39,559 nucleotides of DNA from Patescibacteria group bacterium (GCA_030916895.1 JAUPVR010000005.1:1-39559), one strand, 5' to 3'; shown: positions 19,144 to 29,196, counted from the first letter of the stretch. Translations and numbers: made by a program. Notes: a model not told the origin generated them from the letters alone.

Positions 19144-19617
19144 ATGAAAACCGTACTCATTCTTGATAACTTGCGAAGCGTTTATAATGTCGGCTCAATG
19201 TTTCGCACAGGCAACGCGCTTAAGATAAGCGAGATTGCGCTGTGTGGCATTACACCCACTCCGCTTGATAAAAGGGGACATAAGCGAAAAGATTTTGCAA
19301 AAGTAGCACTTGGTTCGGAAGATATCATTTCGTGGCGACATTTCCCCACCACTCGCGAAGCAGTTGATTACTACAAAGAAGATGAATACTTTCTTATTGC
19401 CATTGAACAAGATAAAAAAGCAATTGATTATAAAGAGATAGATATTACTGGAAAAGAAAAAGTTGCATTTATTATCGGAAGTGAAGTAGATGGCGTGGAG
19501 AAAGAAGCACTTTCTTTTTCAGATGTGATTGCAGAAATTCCAATGAAGGGGACAAAAGAATCACTCAATGTAACCATCGCAACAGGTGTCGCACTTTTTA
19601 GAATTTTAGGTGTATGA
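19144..19617 (+). CDS. TrmH/SpoU family RNA methyltransferase
   Basis: DNLRSVYNVGSMFRTGNALKI, IIGSEVDGVEKEAL, IPMKGTKESLNVTIATGVALF. Confidence 0.92.
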   Translation: MKTVLILDNLRSVYNVGSMFRTGNALKISEIALCGITPTPLDKRGHKRKDFAKVALGSEDIISWRHFPTTREAVDYYKEDEYFLIAIEQDKKAIDYKEIDITGKEKVAFIIGSEVDGVEKEALSFSDVIAEIPMKGTKESLNVTIATGVALFRILGV

Positions 19618-20147
19618 AAATGAAACACCCGTACTGTGTGTATGTTTCTACGCTTGCAGATAAGAACGATGTAGATAAAATCTATCATGACAAGCACTAT
19701 GGTGTGCCAATTCGCGATGACGATGAGCTTTTTGGGAGGCTCATTATGGAAATTAATCAGGCAGGACTTTCATGGCGAACGATTCTTATGAAAGAAAAAG
19801 GTTTTCGTGGGGCATACCATAATTTTTCTATCACGAAGGTTTCGAAGTACAAGGAGAAAGATATTGCACGACTCTTAAATGATGCGAACATCATTCGAAA
19901 CAGATTAAAGATTCATGCTGCTGTGTATAACGCGCAAGAAATTTCAAAATTACAAAAAGAATTTGGTAGTTTTAGGAAGTGGCTAGACAAAAACGCAAAA
20001 GAAGCGGGGACAGATAAAAAGAAATGGGTTTTACTTTTCAAAAAACACTTTAAGTTTGTTGGTGGAGAAATTGTTGGTGAATTTTTGATGAGTATCAATG
20101 TGCTCCCAGGAGCACACGACAAACATTGCAAAAGAGCTCGCATATAA
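19614..20147 (+). CDS. tag: DNA-3-methyladenine glycosylase I
   Basis: YHDKHYGVPIRDDDELFGRLIMEINQAGLSWRTIL, GAHDKHC; ATGA overlap with the upstream gene. Confidence 0.88.
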   Translation: MKMKHPYCVYVSTLADKNDVDKIYHDKHYGVPIRDDDELFGRLIMEINQAGLSWRTILMKEKGFRGAYHNFSITKVSKYKEKDIARLLNDANIIRNRLKIHAAVYNAQEISKLQKEFGSFRKWLDKNAKEAGTDKKKWVLLFKKHFKFVGGEIVGEFLMSINVLPGAHDKHCKRARI

Positions 20148-20177
20148 AGCTAAAGGATTTGTGTTAGAATGGGTGCT

Positions 20178-22160
20178 ATGAAAAAAACTCCGTATACAGT
20201 AAAAGACTTCGCGTGGGTGCATTGGACCCCGAAAGAAATGAAGAAACTCGCGCAAGAGTATTTTGTGTGCAAGAAAAAGGAATACGCCGGAATAAAGGCA
20301 ATTCTTCCAGAGAAAAGAACATATGAAAATACTATCTACGCACTTGAGCGTTCAGGGGGTCCAGATGTAGATGTTTTTCGTAAGATTTCTTTTTTGGGAG
20401 AAGTCTCACCGAAGGAAGAGGTACGAAAAGCTTCTCACTCCATTATGGTTGATATAAGTAAGAAGCTTGTTGATATTGAATACGATAGGGATTTGTATAT
20501 GTCGCTTGTTGAGTATCATGAGGGGAATTTTTTGGATGAAAAGAAACATCTAGGTGAGGATGATATTAAACTTCTTGAAGAAACAATTCGCGAATACAAG
20601 CGTATGGGATTTGATTTGCCAGAAAAAACGCAAACAAAACTAAAAACATTTTTAAAGAAAGTTTCCGAACTTGGCGAACACTTCAGAAACAATATAAACA
20701 ACTATAACGATTATATTGTGTGTACTCTTGAAGAGTTAGACGGACTTTCTCCTCGTGTGATTGAAACACTTCCACGACACCCAAATGGAAAGTATATTGT
20801 TTCACTTCAATATCCGCACATTGGTCCATTTATGGCATTTGCAAAAAACAGAAAGAAGCGAGAAGAATTAGCTCTTAAGAATTTGAAAAAAGGAGGGAAG
20901 AAAAATTTAAAGATTATTCAAGACATAGTAAAACTTCGCGCAGAGATTGCAACCATTTTAGGGTATAAGCATCACGCTGATTTTAAAACAGAAAATCGCA
21001 TGGCAAAATCTGGTGCTATTGTTGATACATTTCAACACGACTTACTTAAGCAGTTAAAACCACTTGCAAAGAAAGATTTGGACGCACTTCGTGCTCATGC
21101 AAAAAAGCTCGGCATTTCGTCGCTTGAACATTACGATATAGCATTTGTTTCAAATGATTTGAAGAAAAAGAAATTTGATGTTGATCCAGAATCTCTCCGT
21201 GCGTACTTTCCGCTTCCACATGTTCTTGAAACCATGTTTGCAATCTACGGCAAGCTTTTTGGTATTACGTTTAAAAAGCATAACGCAAAACTTTGGCATA
21301 AAGATGCAAGATTGTATCAGGTGAACAATAAAAACGGTTCCCTTGTTGGATACTTGGCGTTTGATTTACATCCACGCACCGGGAAATTTGGTCATGCGGC
21401 ATGTTTTGATACCATTGTTCCTCGCGAAGAGAGATGGAAAAGCCAGAAGTTTGTCGCACCGTTTACTTCTATTGTCTGTAATTTCAGTATTCCCACAAAA
21501 AAAACACCATCACTTCTCTCGCACGGAGAAATTGAGACACTTTTCCATGAATTTGGTCATGCACTTCACATGACCCTCTCGCTTTCGCGTCACGAGTCAC
21601 AATCAGGTGCAAATGTTGCTTGGGATTTTGTAGAAACACCGTCGCAGATAATGGAAAACTGGGCGTGGCATGACGCGGTAATCGCGAAACTTGGAAAACA
21701 TATCGAAACGGGGAAGATGATTCCAAAACCTGTACGAGAAAAAATGATTAAAGGACGAACGTTTCAAAGTGGGTACATGTATTTGCGTCAGGTGATTATG
21801 GGAAAGCTCGATATGGATTTACATACTGGTCGTGTAAAGAACGGCGCAGAAACATATCGTGCACTTACAAAACTCTACACGGGAATCAATCTACCCAAAA
21901 ACGAGACACTCTTTCCCGCTGGATTTGGACATTTGGTCGGGTATGATGCTGGGTACTATTCGTATCTCTGGGCGCTTGTGTATGCGTGTGATGCATTTTC
22001 GGAATTTGAAAAGAAGGGAATTTTTAACAAAGAAATTGGTATGCGTTGGCGAAAGGAAGTTTTAGAAAAAGGTTCGTCTCAAGATGAAATGAAATTAATC
22101 ACCAATTTTTTGAAGCGCAAACCAAACCAAAAAGCATTTTTGAAAGAAGTTGTTGGATAG
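20178..22160 (+). CDS. M3 family metallopeptidase (oligoendopeptidase/thimet-like)
   Basis: LFHEFGHALHMTLS zinc motif and flanking M3 sequence. Confidence 0.92.
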   Translation: MKKTPYTVKDFAWVHWTPKEMKKLAQEYFVCKKKEYAGIKAILPEKRTYENTIYALERSGGPDVDVFRKISFLGEVSPKEEVRKASHSIMVDISKKLVDIEYDRDLYMSLVEYHEGNFLDEKKHLGEDDIKLLEETIREYKRMGFDLPEKTQTKLKTFLKKVSELGEHFRNNINNYNDYIVCTLEELDGLSPRVIETLPRHPNGKYIVSLQYPHIGPFMAFAKNRKKREELALKNLKKGGKKNLKIIQDIVKLRAEIATILGYKHHADFKTENRMAKSGAIVDTFQHDLLKQLKPLAKKDLDALRAHAKKLGISSLEHYDIAFVSNDLKKKKFDVDPESLRAYFPLPHVLETMFAIYGKLFGITFKKHNAKLWHKDARLYQVNNKNGSLVGYLAFDLHPRTGKFGHAACFDTIVPREERWKSQKFVAPFTSIVCNFSIPTKKTPSLLSHGEIETLFHEFGHALHMTLSLSRHESQSGANVAWDFVETPSQIMENWAWHDAVIAKLGKHIETGKMIPKPVREKMIKGRTFQSGYMYLRQVIMGKLDMDLHTGRVKNGAETYRALTKLYTGINLPKNETLFPAGFGHLVGYDAGYYSYLWALVYACDAFSEFEKKGIFNKEIGMRWRKEVLEKGSSQDEMKLITNFLKRKPNQKAFLKEVVG

Positions 22161-22174
22161 TACACTTAAGATAT

Positions 22175-22372
22175 ATGGAAGAGGAGAAACAATCACAGAA
22201 CTTCACAGTAACAGGTACCGAGGAAACGTTTTCTGAAAAGAAACACAGAGATGACGAAGCGCTTCGAGACGTTTTCCCAGAAGATACTTCACTCAAAGAT
22301 GTGAACCCCAAAGAAGAAGTAAGAGAGGAGAAAGGATTACTTGCAAAACTAAAGAATTTCTTAACTATATAA
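22175..22372 (+). CDS. small charged hypothetical protein
   Basis: 65-aa ORF downstream of the M3 peptidase; no recognised motif. Confidence 0.4.
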   Translation: MEEEKQSQNFTVTGTEETFSEKKHRDDEALRDVFPEDTSLKDVNPKEEVREEKGLLAKLKNFLTI

Positions 22373-22478
22373 TTATAAAATTAGAAGCGCATTGACTTAC
22401 TAGCATTTTTTGTGTTGTTGTGGTATACTGAAAGGTACCTTTAGGTAAAGCGTTTTAGCTTTCCTTTTTTATTTTTAT

Positions 22479-24269
22479 ATGCAACAAGAAATTCGAAATA
22501 TTGCCATTATTGCTCACGTTGACCATGGAAAGACGACACTTACCGATGGTTTGATGAAGCAGTGTGGTGTGGGTGTTGAAGGACAGACCATGGACTCCAA
22601 TCCAATGGAAAAAGAGCGTGGTATTACCATCACCGCAAAGAACACCTCTGTTCCATACAAGGGGGTGAAAATAAACATTCTCGACACTCCAGGTCACGCT
22701 GATTTTGGTTCAGAAGTTGAGCGCGTACTCCGTTCAATTGACTCAGTGCTTTTAGTTGTTGATGCACAAGAAGGTCCAATGCCTCAGACACGTTTTGTTT
22801 TGAAGAAGTCTCTTGAACTTGGTCTTAAGCCAATTGTGGTGATTAACAAAATTGATAAACCTGCCGCAAACCCAACGCATGTACATGATGAAGTCTTTGA
22901 ATTGTTCATGGAACTCGGCGCAAATGATGAACAACTTGATTTCACGACGGTATATGCCATCGGTCGTGAGGGGGTTGCAATGAAACATTTGGACGATGAA
23001 CGAAAAGATTTAACACCACTTCTTGATGTGATTCTTGAAAAGGTTCCGAAAGCCTCAGGTGCAGTTTCCAATCCATTCGTAGCACAAGTGTTTAATCTCG
23101 CTTATGACAACTTCCTTGGTCGCATGGCTATTTGTCGTGTCTATGATGGTGTTGCAAAAGTTAGTGAGGAACTTGTTGTGAAGAAAGCAACAGGAGAAGC
23201 GCGCAAGGGGCGCATCACAAAGATCTACACCTTCAATGGTATTAATCGTATTGAATCACAGACCGCAGAAGCAGGAGACATTGTTATGGTTGCGGGTTTT
23301 CCAGATATTTATATTGGTGAGACATTTGTGAAAACTGATGCACAGCCCCCAATGGAAGCAATTCATATTGATGAACCAACAATTGCTCTTAACTTTTTGG
23401 TAAACGATTCTCCATTCGCAGGCCGTGAAGGAAAGTTTGTGACAGGACGCCAGATTCGTGACCGTCTTGAAAAAGAAACGGAAATCAATGTCGGTCTTAA
23501 GGTTAATTTTGATACTGATAAGTATCTTGTCTACGGACGAGGCGAGCTTCACGTAGGAGTTTTGCTTGAAACTATGCGCCGTGAAGGGTATGAGCTTCAG
23601 GTGTCACAACCACAAGTTATTTTTCATGAAAATAACGGTGTTAAAGAAGAACCATATGAAGAGGTGGTGATTGATGTGCCAGTTGAATTTTCAGGTACGG
23701 TGATTGAAAAACTTGGTCGTCGTAAAGCGATGATTACAGACATGTCAGAAAAGCATGGGGTGAATCGTATCAAAGCAGAAATTCCAACACGTGGACTTTT
23801 AGGGTATCGTGGGGAGTTCGTGATCGATACAAAGGGTTTAGGTATTCTTTCAGCTCGTTTTACAAAATTTGGTCCATACGCGGGAACAATTCAACGCAGG
23901 CTTGTTGGTTCCATGACATCGATGGCGGACGGTAAGGCTCTCGCATTCTCACTTTGGAACCTTCAAGATCGTGGAACAATCTACATTCATCCAAACACTG
24001 AGGTGTATAATGGTATGATTCTTGGTAACACATCAAAAGGAGAAGAGATGGTAGTAAACCCAACAAAAGGAAAACAACTTACGAACATGCGTTCATCAGG
24101 TGCTGATGAAGCAATTGTACTTACTCCTCCATGGGAAATTACGATTGAACGCGGGCTTGAAATTATGAATGATGATGAGTATTTGGAAGTGACCCCAAAG
24201 TCTGTTCGCCTTCGCAAACAACTTCTTACGGAAACTGATCGCGCAAAAGCATCCCGTAAGAGCGAATAG
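22479..24269 (+). CDS. typA: translational GTPase TypA/BipA
   Basis: IAIIAHVDHGKTTLTDGL, GITITAKNTSV, DTPGHADFG, NKIDKP, RGELHVGVLLETMRREGYE, GLLGYRGEFVIDT. Confidence 0.96.
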   Translation: MQQEIRNIAIIAHVDHGKTTLTDGLMKQCGVGVEGQTMDSNPMEKERGITITAKNTSVPYKGVKINILDTPGHADFGSEVERVLRSIDSVLLVVDAQEGPMPQTRFVLKKSLELGLKPIVVINKIDKPAANPTHVHDEVFELFMELGANDEQLDFTTVYAIGREGVAMKHLDDERKDLTPLLDVILEKVPKASGAVSNPFVAQVFNLAYDNFLGRMAICRVYDGVAKVSEELVVKKATGEARKGRITKIYTFNGINRIESQTAEAGDIVMVAGFPDIYIGETFVKTDAQPPMEAIHIDEPTIALNFLVNDSPFAGREGKFVTGRQIRDRLEKETEINVGLKVNFDTDKYLVYGRGELHVGVLLETMRREGYELQVSQPQVIFHENNGVKEEPYEEVVIDVPVEFSGTVIEKLGRRKAMITDMSEKHGVNRIKAEIPTRGLLGYRGEFVIDTKGLGILSARFTKFGPYAGTIQRRLVGSMTSMADGKALAFSLWNLQDRGTIYIHPNTEVYNGMILGNTSKGEEMVVNPTKGKQLTNMRSSGADEAIVLTPPWEITIERGLEIMNDDEYLEVTPKSVRLRKQLLTETDRAKASRKSE

Positions 24270-24275
24270 GTAATC

Positions 24276-24794
24276 ATGAAAAAACATATCGCCAATTTTT
24301 TTAGGAAACACAAGCAATCAAGCATCTTTGTTTCCATATTTGTTGCAGTCGTTTTTTCTTTTATGTACCTTCCACAATGTCTTACTCAAAAAGTGTGTGG
24401 GGTTACCTACATAAATAGTATTGTTCGTGATGATGTGGTGATTATGACACCTCGTGGAGAAATAAACGCTGAGGTTGTTGATACATTTGAATCGCGTGAA
24501 CTTGGTCTTTCCAGAAGAAATGGTCTTCGTGAGGGAGAGGGGATGCTTTTCGTTTTTCCTTTTCCGGGCAAGTACGGATTTTGGATGAAAGACATGAAGT
24601 TTCCAATTGATATTATTTGGATAAATGGCCAAGGTGTCGTGGTACACGTTGTTGAGAACGCAAAACCAGAAGACTATCCGAAGCAGTATGTGAATTCACC
24701 TGAGGCACTCTACGTACTTGAGATAACCGCAAACAAAGCTCGTGAATACGGTATTTACCTTGGAGTGAAACTTGGGATACCTGGACAAAAGTAG
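24276..24794 (+). CDS. DUF192 family protein with N-terminal TM/signal
   Basis: EVVDTFESRELGLSRRNGLREGEGMLFVFPFPGKYGFWMKDMKFPIDIIWI. Confidence 0.88.
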   Translation: MKKHIANFFRKHKQSSIFVSIFVAVVFSFMYLPQCLTQKVCGVTYINSIVRDDVVIMTPRGEINAEVVDTFESRELGLSRRNGLREGEGMLFVFPFPGKYGFWMKDMKFPIDIIWINGQGVVVHVVENAKPEDYPKQYVNSPEALYVLEITANKAREYGIYLGVKLGIPGQK

Positions 24795-24816
24795 CTTTTA
24801 ATGGTATACTGTGATA

Positions 24817-25095
24817 GTTCTTTGTTGGGTAGACGCGTGACGGGTAACCGCCATGAGGAAAGTCCGAACACACCGTTGTGCGCAAGCATAACAAGCGTAG
24901 CGGGTAACGCCCGTCTAGGGTGACCTACGAGTTGCGAACAGAAACGATCCGGTTAAGTCCGGCTGAAACGGCTAAATACTTACGTGTGTGCAAGACCGTA
25001 CTGGAGCAATCCTTTGAGTCGCATGACCCCGAAAGTAATTGAGGGGCTAGGTACATGTCTATACAAATACAGAATTCGGCTTATAGATAAAGAAC
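24817..25095 (+). ncRNA. rnpB: RNase P RNA
   Basis: GAGGAAAGTCCGAACAC, AGGGTGACCTACGAGTTGCGAACAGAAAC, GTGCAAGACC, TGGAGCAAT, ACAGAATTCGGCTTATAG; P1 pairing GTTCTTT (24817-24823) with AAAGAAC (25089-25095). Confidence 0.9.
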
Positions 25096-25099
25096 AGAT

Positions 25100-25130
25100 G
25101 AAAGCACCACCCGTAAAGGGTGGTGCTTTC
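25100..25130 (+). terminator. rnpB terminator GAAAGCACCACCC-gtaaa-GGGTGGTGCTTTC
   Basis: 13-bp perfect stem immediately downstream of rnpB. Confidence 0.85.
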
Positions 25131-25151
25131 TCCATTTGCTATACTAGACAA

Positions 25152-26426
25152 ATGATTATTCGTAACTCAATACTTCTTGCCATGTTTAGCGTGGTTTCGA
25201 TTATGCTTGGCATGGTTCGTGACAGACTCCTTGCAACGCATGTTGGAGTTGGTTCGGTACTTGATGTTTACAATGCGTCATTTCGTTTCCCTGATTTATT
25301 GTATGCTCTCATGCTTGCATTTGTGACTGCAGGAACGGTGGTTCCTTTCCTTACAAAAGAAAATGGGAACGGAGATATTATTGATCCACGCCACAAGCTT
25401 TCGTCGCTCATGCTTTTTTTTGCAGGGTCGGTTGGTGTTTTAAGTACAATTATCGGCATAACCCTTCCTCTCTATGCCCACACCATCGTTCCTGGTTTTT
25501 CTGAAGAGCAAGTGGCTCAATTTATCATCACGACACGCATCATGCTACTTCAGCCGGTACTCCTTGGGTTAACGTCACTCATTTCTTGTTTTGCACAAAT
25601 GAAAAATGAATTTGTACTGTACGGCCTTTCACCACTAGGATATTCTTTGGGAATTATTTCAAGTATTGTATTCTTGTATCCTCTCTATGGAGTGTATGGG
25701 CTCTCCGTTGGTGTTGTGTTTGGGGCACTGCTTGGTTTTCTCATACAGCTGTACTCACTTCGTGGAACAAAAATTCACACCATTTTGGGATTTTTTTCAA
25801 AAAACCATATTCGAGAATTATTTCATTTAGCAATTCCTCGTACGGGGACAAATGTACTTACACAATTGCGTACAATTTTTTATACAGGATTTGCAACCAC
25901 CCTCGGTCCAGGTGTGCTTACAAGTTATTTGTTTGCACAACGCATCACTGATGCGGTAACACAAATAGTTCAACAAAGTCTTACAACCGCAAGTTTACCG
26001 GTGCTTTCTCGTGATTTTACAGATAATAATATGGTTGAGTACAAAAAATCGGTTGCGCTGTATGTTTCGTTACTTGGTGTGATTGGGGGGGTACTCGGAT
26101 TGATTATTTTTTTCTTACGCGATCAAATAGTTTGGCTCTTGTACGGAGAAAGCATATTTAATACAACTATCACATTCTTTTTGCTTGGTTTTGTTATTAT
26201 TCTTCCTTTTCAAATGATGGGCGCATATTTTTCAGTTGCGTTTTATTCAGCGCGAGATACAAAAAGTGTTCTTTTTTCTAATGTTCTAGGAACCGTATGT
26301 GCTGTAGGTATTTCCTATACATATCGTCACCTTGGTAATATAAGTCTTCTTTTTGGTTTTGTGACAATGTCACTTGTCAATTTTTCTATGCTTGCGACGA
26401 TGTATGTGAGAAAAAAGTTTTCTTAA
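25152..26426 (+). CDS. murJ: lipid II flippase MurJ / MviN family
   Basis: MLGMVRDRLLATHVGVGSVLDVYNASFRFPDLLYALMLAFVTAGTVVPFL, multi-TM; start at MIIRNS. Confidence 0.9.
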   Translation: MIIRNSILLAMFSVVSIMLGMVRDRLLATHVGVGSVLDVYNASFRFPDLLYALMLAFVTAGTVVPFLTKENGNGDIIDPRHKLSSLMLFFAGSVGVLSTIIGITLPLYAHTIVPGFSEEQVAQFIITTRIMLLQPVLLGLTSLISCFAQMKNEFVLYGLSPLGYSLGIISSIVFLYPLYGVYGLSVGVVFGALLGFLIQLYSLRGTKIHTILGFFSKNHIRELFHLAIPRTGTNVLTQLRTIFYTGFATTLGPGVLTSYLFAQRITDAVTQIVQQSLTTASLPVLSRDFTDNNMVEYKKSVALYVSLLGVIGGVLGLIIFFLRDQIVWLLYGESIFNTTITFFLLGFVIILPFQMMGAYFSVAFYSARDTKSVLFSNVLGTVCAVGISYTYRHLGNISLLFGFVTMSLVNFSMLATMYVRKKFS

Positions 26427-26474
26427 TTTGTTTTTACTTACTAGGCATTTTCGTGTAGTATTTGATAGATATCC

Positions 26475-28271
26475 ATGAATGTAAGAAATTTTAGCGTTAT
26501 TGCCCATATTGACCACGGAAAGTCGACCCTTGCGGATCGGCTTTTGGAGTACACTCATACGGTTGAGAATCGCAAAATGCGTGAGCAGGTGCTTGATTCC
26601 ATGGAACTTGAACGAGAGCGCGGTATTACGATTAAAATGACGCCAGTACGCATGAAGTACAAAACAAAAAAAGGCGAAGACTATATTCTTAATCTTATCG
26701 ACACACCAGGGCACATCGACTTTTCGTACGAAGTATCTCGCTCGCTTCGTGCTGTTGAAGGAACCCTTCTCTTGATTGACTCAACACAAGGCGTTCAAGC
26801 ACAAACACTTACTACCCTTGAGATGGCAAAAGAAAGTGGTCTTGCAATTATTCCTGTCATTACAAAAATTGATAGCCCCCTTGCAAATGTTGTTGAGGTT
26901 AAGGAAGAGATTGTGACACTTCTTGGGTGCAAAGAAGAGGATATTTTGTCGGCCTCTGGTAAAACAGGAGAAGGCGTTCAGGATTTACTTGAAGAAATTG
27001 TAGTAAAAGTTCCACCACCAAAAAGTGAGTTTGTTGACGAGAAGGGCAATCAAACAAGAGCGCTTATTTTTGACTTTGAGTATAGTAACCACCAGGGTGT
27101 TATTTTGTATACTCGCGTACTTGATGGTTCTATTAAAGCAGGGGATGATTTACTTTTTATTCAAGCAGACCATCGATTTGTGGTTCGTGAGGTCGGGACA
27201 TTTTCTCCAGAGCGCAAAGAAGGAAAATTAATTTCTGCCGGTGAGATTGGTTACATTGTAACCGGTATTAAAGAACCGGGTATTGCTCGTGTTGGTGATA
27301 CGGTCACAACCTTTGCACGACCCCTTCAGGCTTTTCCTGGGTACGCGGAGCCGATGCCACTTGTGTTTGCAGCTGTTTACCCTGAGTCCCAAGAAGAGTT
27401 TGACGATTTGAGAAGTTCTCTTTCAAAATTAAAACTTTCAGATTCTTCTCTTACCTTTGAAGAGGAATCCTCCGGCGCACTAGGGCGCGGTTTTCGATGT
27501 GGTTTCTTGGGGATGCTTCACTTAGAAATTGTGACGGAAAGACTTCGTCGTGAATTTGATCAAGAACTTGTTGTGACGACACCATCAATTACCTATGAGG
27601 TAACCATGAAAAATGGAAAGAAGGAAATGGTGTATACGCCGATTCATTTTCCAGATCATGGTCAGTATGTTTCTGTTCGTGAACCATGGGTATTTCTTAC
27701 GGTTATTACTCCGCATGATTATGTAAGCCCACTTATGCAAATTCTCCATAAACACGAAGGAGATGTTTTAGATATGGTTGATTGGCGACATGACCGCGTG
27801 CAGATGAAGGTGGACATGCCTCTTCGTGAGCTTATGCGAAATTTTTTCGACGAAGTAAAAGGCGCCACAAGTGGGTATGCCTCAATTGCATATGAGCAAG
27901 GGGAGATGAAAGATGCACATGTAACGCGTCTTGATGTATATGTTGCAGAAGAACGAGTTGCCGCTTTTTCACGCGTAATTCCTGAATATCGCGCCAATGA
28001 AGAATCTGAGGAGGTTGTTGAAAAATTAGAAAAGATCTTACCAAGAGAAATGTTTCGTGTAAAAATTCAAGCGTATGTGAAGGGGCGAATCATCGCATCG
28101 CGTTCCATTGCACCAATGAAAAAAGATGTTACCGGTTACTTGTATGGTGGAGACATTACACGAAAGATGAAATTGCGTGAAAAACAAAGGCGTGGGAAAG
28201 ACCGAATGCAAAGAGAAGGGAAAGTACGCATCGAACACGATACTTTTTTAAAGATGATGAGACCAGAATAA
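26475..28271 (+). CDS. lepA: elongation factor 4 (LepA)
   Basis: FSVIAHIDHGKSTLADRLLEYT, ERERGITIKMTPVRM, DTPGHIDFSYEVSRSL, LGRGFRCGFLGMLHLEIVTERLRREFD, KMKLREKQRRGKDRMQREGKVRI-like C-terminus. Confidence 0.97.
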   Translation: MNVRNFSVIAHIDHGKSTLADRLLEYTHTVENRKMREQVLDSMELERERGITIKMTPVRMKYKTKKGEDYILNLIDTPGHIDFSYEVSRSLRAVEGTLLLIDSTQGVQAQTLTTLEMAKESGLAIIPVITKIDSPLANVVEVKEEIVTLLGCKEEDILSASGKTGEGVQDLLEEIVVKVPPPKSEFVDEKGNQTRALIFDFEYSNHQGVILYTRVLDGSIKAGDDLLFIQADHRFVVREVGTFSPERKEGKLISAGEIGYIVTGIKEPGIARVGDTVTTFARPLQAFPGYAEPMPLVFAAVYPESQEEFDDLRSSLSKLKLSDSSLTFEEESSGALGRGFRCGFLGMLHLEIVTERLRREFDQELVVTTPSITYEVTMKNGKKEMVYTPIHFPDHGQYVSVREPWVFLTVITPHDYVSPLMQILHKHEGDVLDMVDWRHDRVQMKVDMPLRELMRNFFDEVKGATSGYASIAYEQGEMKDAHVTRLDVYVAEERVAAFSRVIPEYRANEESEEVVEKLEKILPREMFRVKIQAYVKGRIIASRSIAPMKKDVTGYLYGGDITRKMKLREKQRRGKDRMQREGKVRIEHDTFLKMMRPE

Positions 28272-28301
28272 AATAACCCCCGCGTGGGGGTTATTTTATT
28301 C
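28266..28301. terminator. bidirectional terminator, 16-bp perfect stem (GAATAAAATAACCCCC-gcgt-GGGGGTTATTTTATTC)
   Basis: Overlaps the lepA stop codon; faces the minus-strand sORF at 28319-28426. Confidence 0.9.
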
Positions 28302-28318
28302 TGGGTTCAGGTGCGCCG

Positions 28319-28426
28319 TTAGAAAAGACCAATAAGAGAGAATCCAAGCATGCCCAAAATGGCAACAATGGAGACGACGGCCCAGATTCGGTGAATGATT
28401 TTTCGATTACGTGAACTAAATAGCAT
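28319..28426 (-). CDS. 35-aa single-TM small protein (MLFSSRNRKIIHRIWAVVSIVAILGMLGFSLIGLF)
   Basis: ATG at 28426, stop at 28319-28321; basic N-terminus then a hydrophobic helix; ends into a bidirectional terminator; below the ORF-track length cutoff. Confidence 0.6.
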   Translation of the reverse strand: MLFSSRNRKIIHRIWAVVSIVAILGMLGFSLIGLF

Positions 28427-28465
28427 ATGTGTATGTGTTAGAATGTGTTTAATACTAGCAAGAAT

Positions 28466-28852
28466 ATGCGGGAATATCAACATAAGTACATTATCCATAC
28501 GCTACTCTATTCTCCGATAACAATCGTTATTTTGTTCTTGGTCATTATTTTACTTTTGCGTTCGGTTGTTGATTTAAATAATAAGCGTATTAATGCAGCA
28601 AAACTTCGTGATGAAGCGGTACTTAAACAGGAGTCTACAGAAAAGGACCTTACGAGGGCAGAGGGACGACTTTCTGCGATACAAACCGACAGAGGATTTG
28701 AGGAGTATGTTCGCACGACATATCCGGTGGCAAAACGGGGGGAAGGGGTAGTTGTTGTCTATGAACAAGAAGGGTCGCCGGTGGTGCCAGTTAGGGAACA
28801 TATGACTCTTTGGGAGAAGTTACTTATTTTTATACGCACACTTATTAAGTAG
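28466..28852 (+). CDS. FtsB/DivIC-like septum formation initiator family protein
   Basis: Short cytoplasmic N-terminus, TM, coiled coil, then RGFEEYVRTTYPVAKRGEGVVVVYE. Confidence 0.75.
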   Translation: MREYQHKYIIHTLLYSPITIVILFLVIILLLRSVVDLNNKRINAAKLRDEAVLKQESTEKDLTRAEGRLSAIQTDRGFEEYVRTTYPVAKRGEGVVVVYEQEGSPVVPVREHMTLWEKLLIFIRTLIK

Positions 28853-28912
28853 TAAATAGTGGATCGTGGAAGATTTGCGAAATGTATAACTCATCGCTAT
28901 ACTAGCAATACT

Positions 28913-29152
28913 ATGACAACAAAAACTATAGAAATTTACAGCACACCAACATGTCATTTTTGTCACATGGCAAAGGAGTGGTTTACTGCAAACAAGGTTT
29001 CGTTTATTGATTACAATGTGGCAACAGATATGGAGAAGAGAAAAGAAATGGTAGAAATGACCGGACAGATGGGGGTTCCAGTTATTAAAATTGGTAACGA
29101 TGTTATTGTTGGGTTCAACGAAGCGAAACTGGCGAGTTTAATTGAGGGGTAA
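28913..29152 (+). CDS. glutaredoxin-like protein
   Basis: IEIYSTPTCHFCHMAKEWF, GQMGVPVIKIGNDVIVGFNEAKL. Confidence 0.92.
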   Translation: MTTKTIEIYSTPTCHFCHMAKEWFTANKVSFIDYNVATDMEKRKEMVEMTGQMGVPVIKIGNDVIVGFNEAKLASLIEG

Positions 29153-29160
29153 GGTTTAAT

Positions 29161-29196
29161 AATTTAAAAACACTCCAATTGGAGTGTTTTTAAATT
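29161..29196. terminator. bidirectional terminator AATTTAAAAACACTCC-aatt-GGAGTGTTTTTAAATT
   Basis: 16-bp perfect stem between convergent transcription units. Confidence 0.9.

Noticed and set aside
24984-25151. N-terminal extension of murJ (MCARPYWSNPLSR...)
   Set aside because: It overlaps rnpB and its terminator; the start at 25152 has a TATACT box 6 nt upstream.
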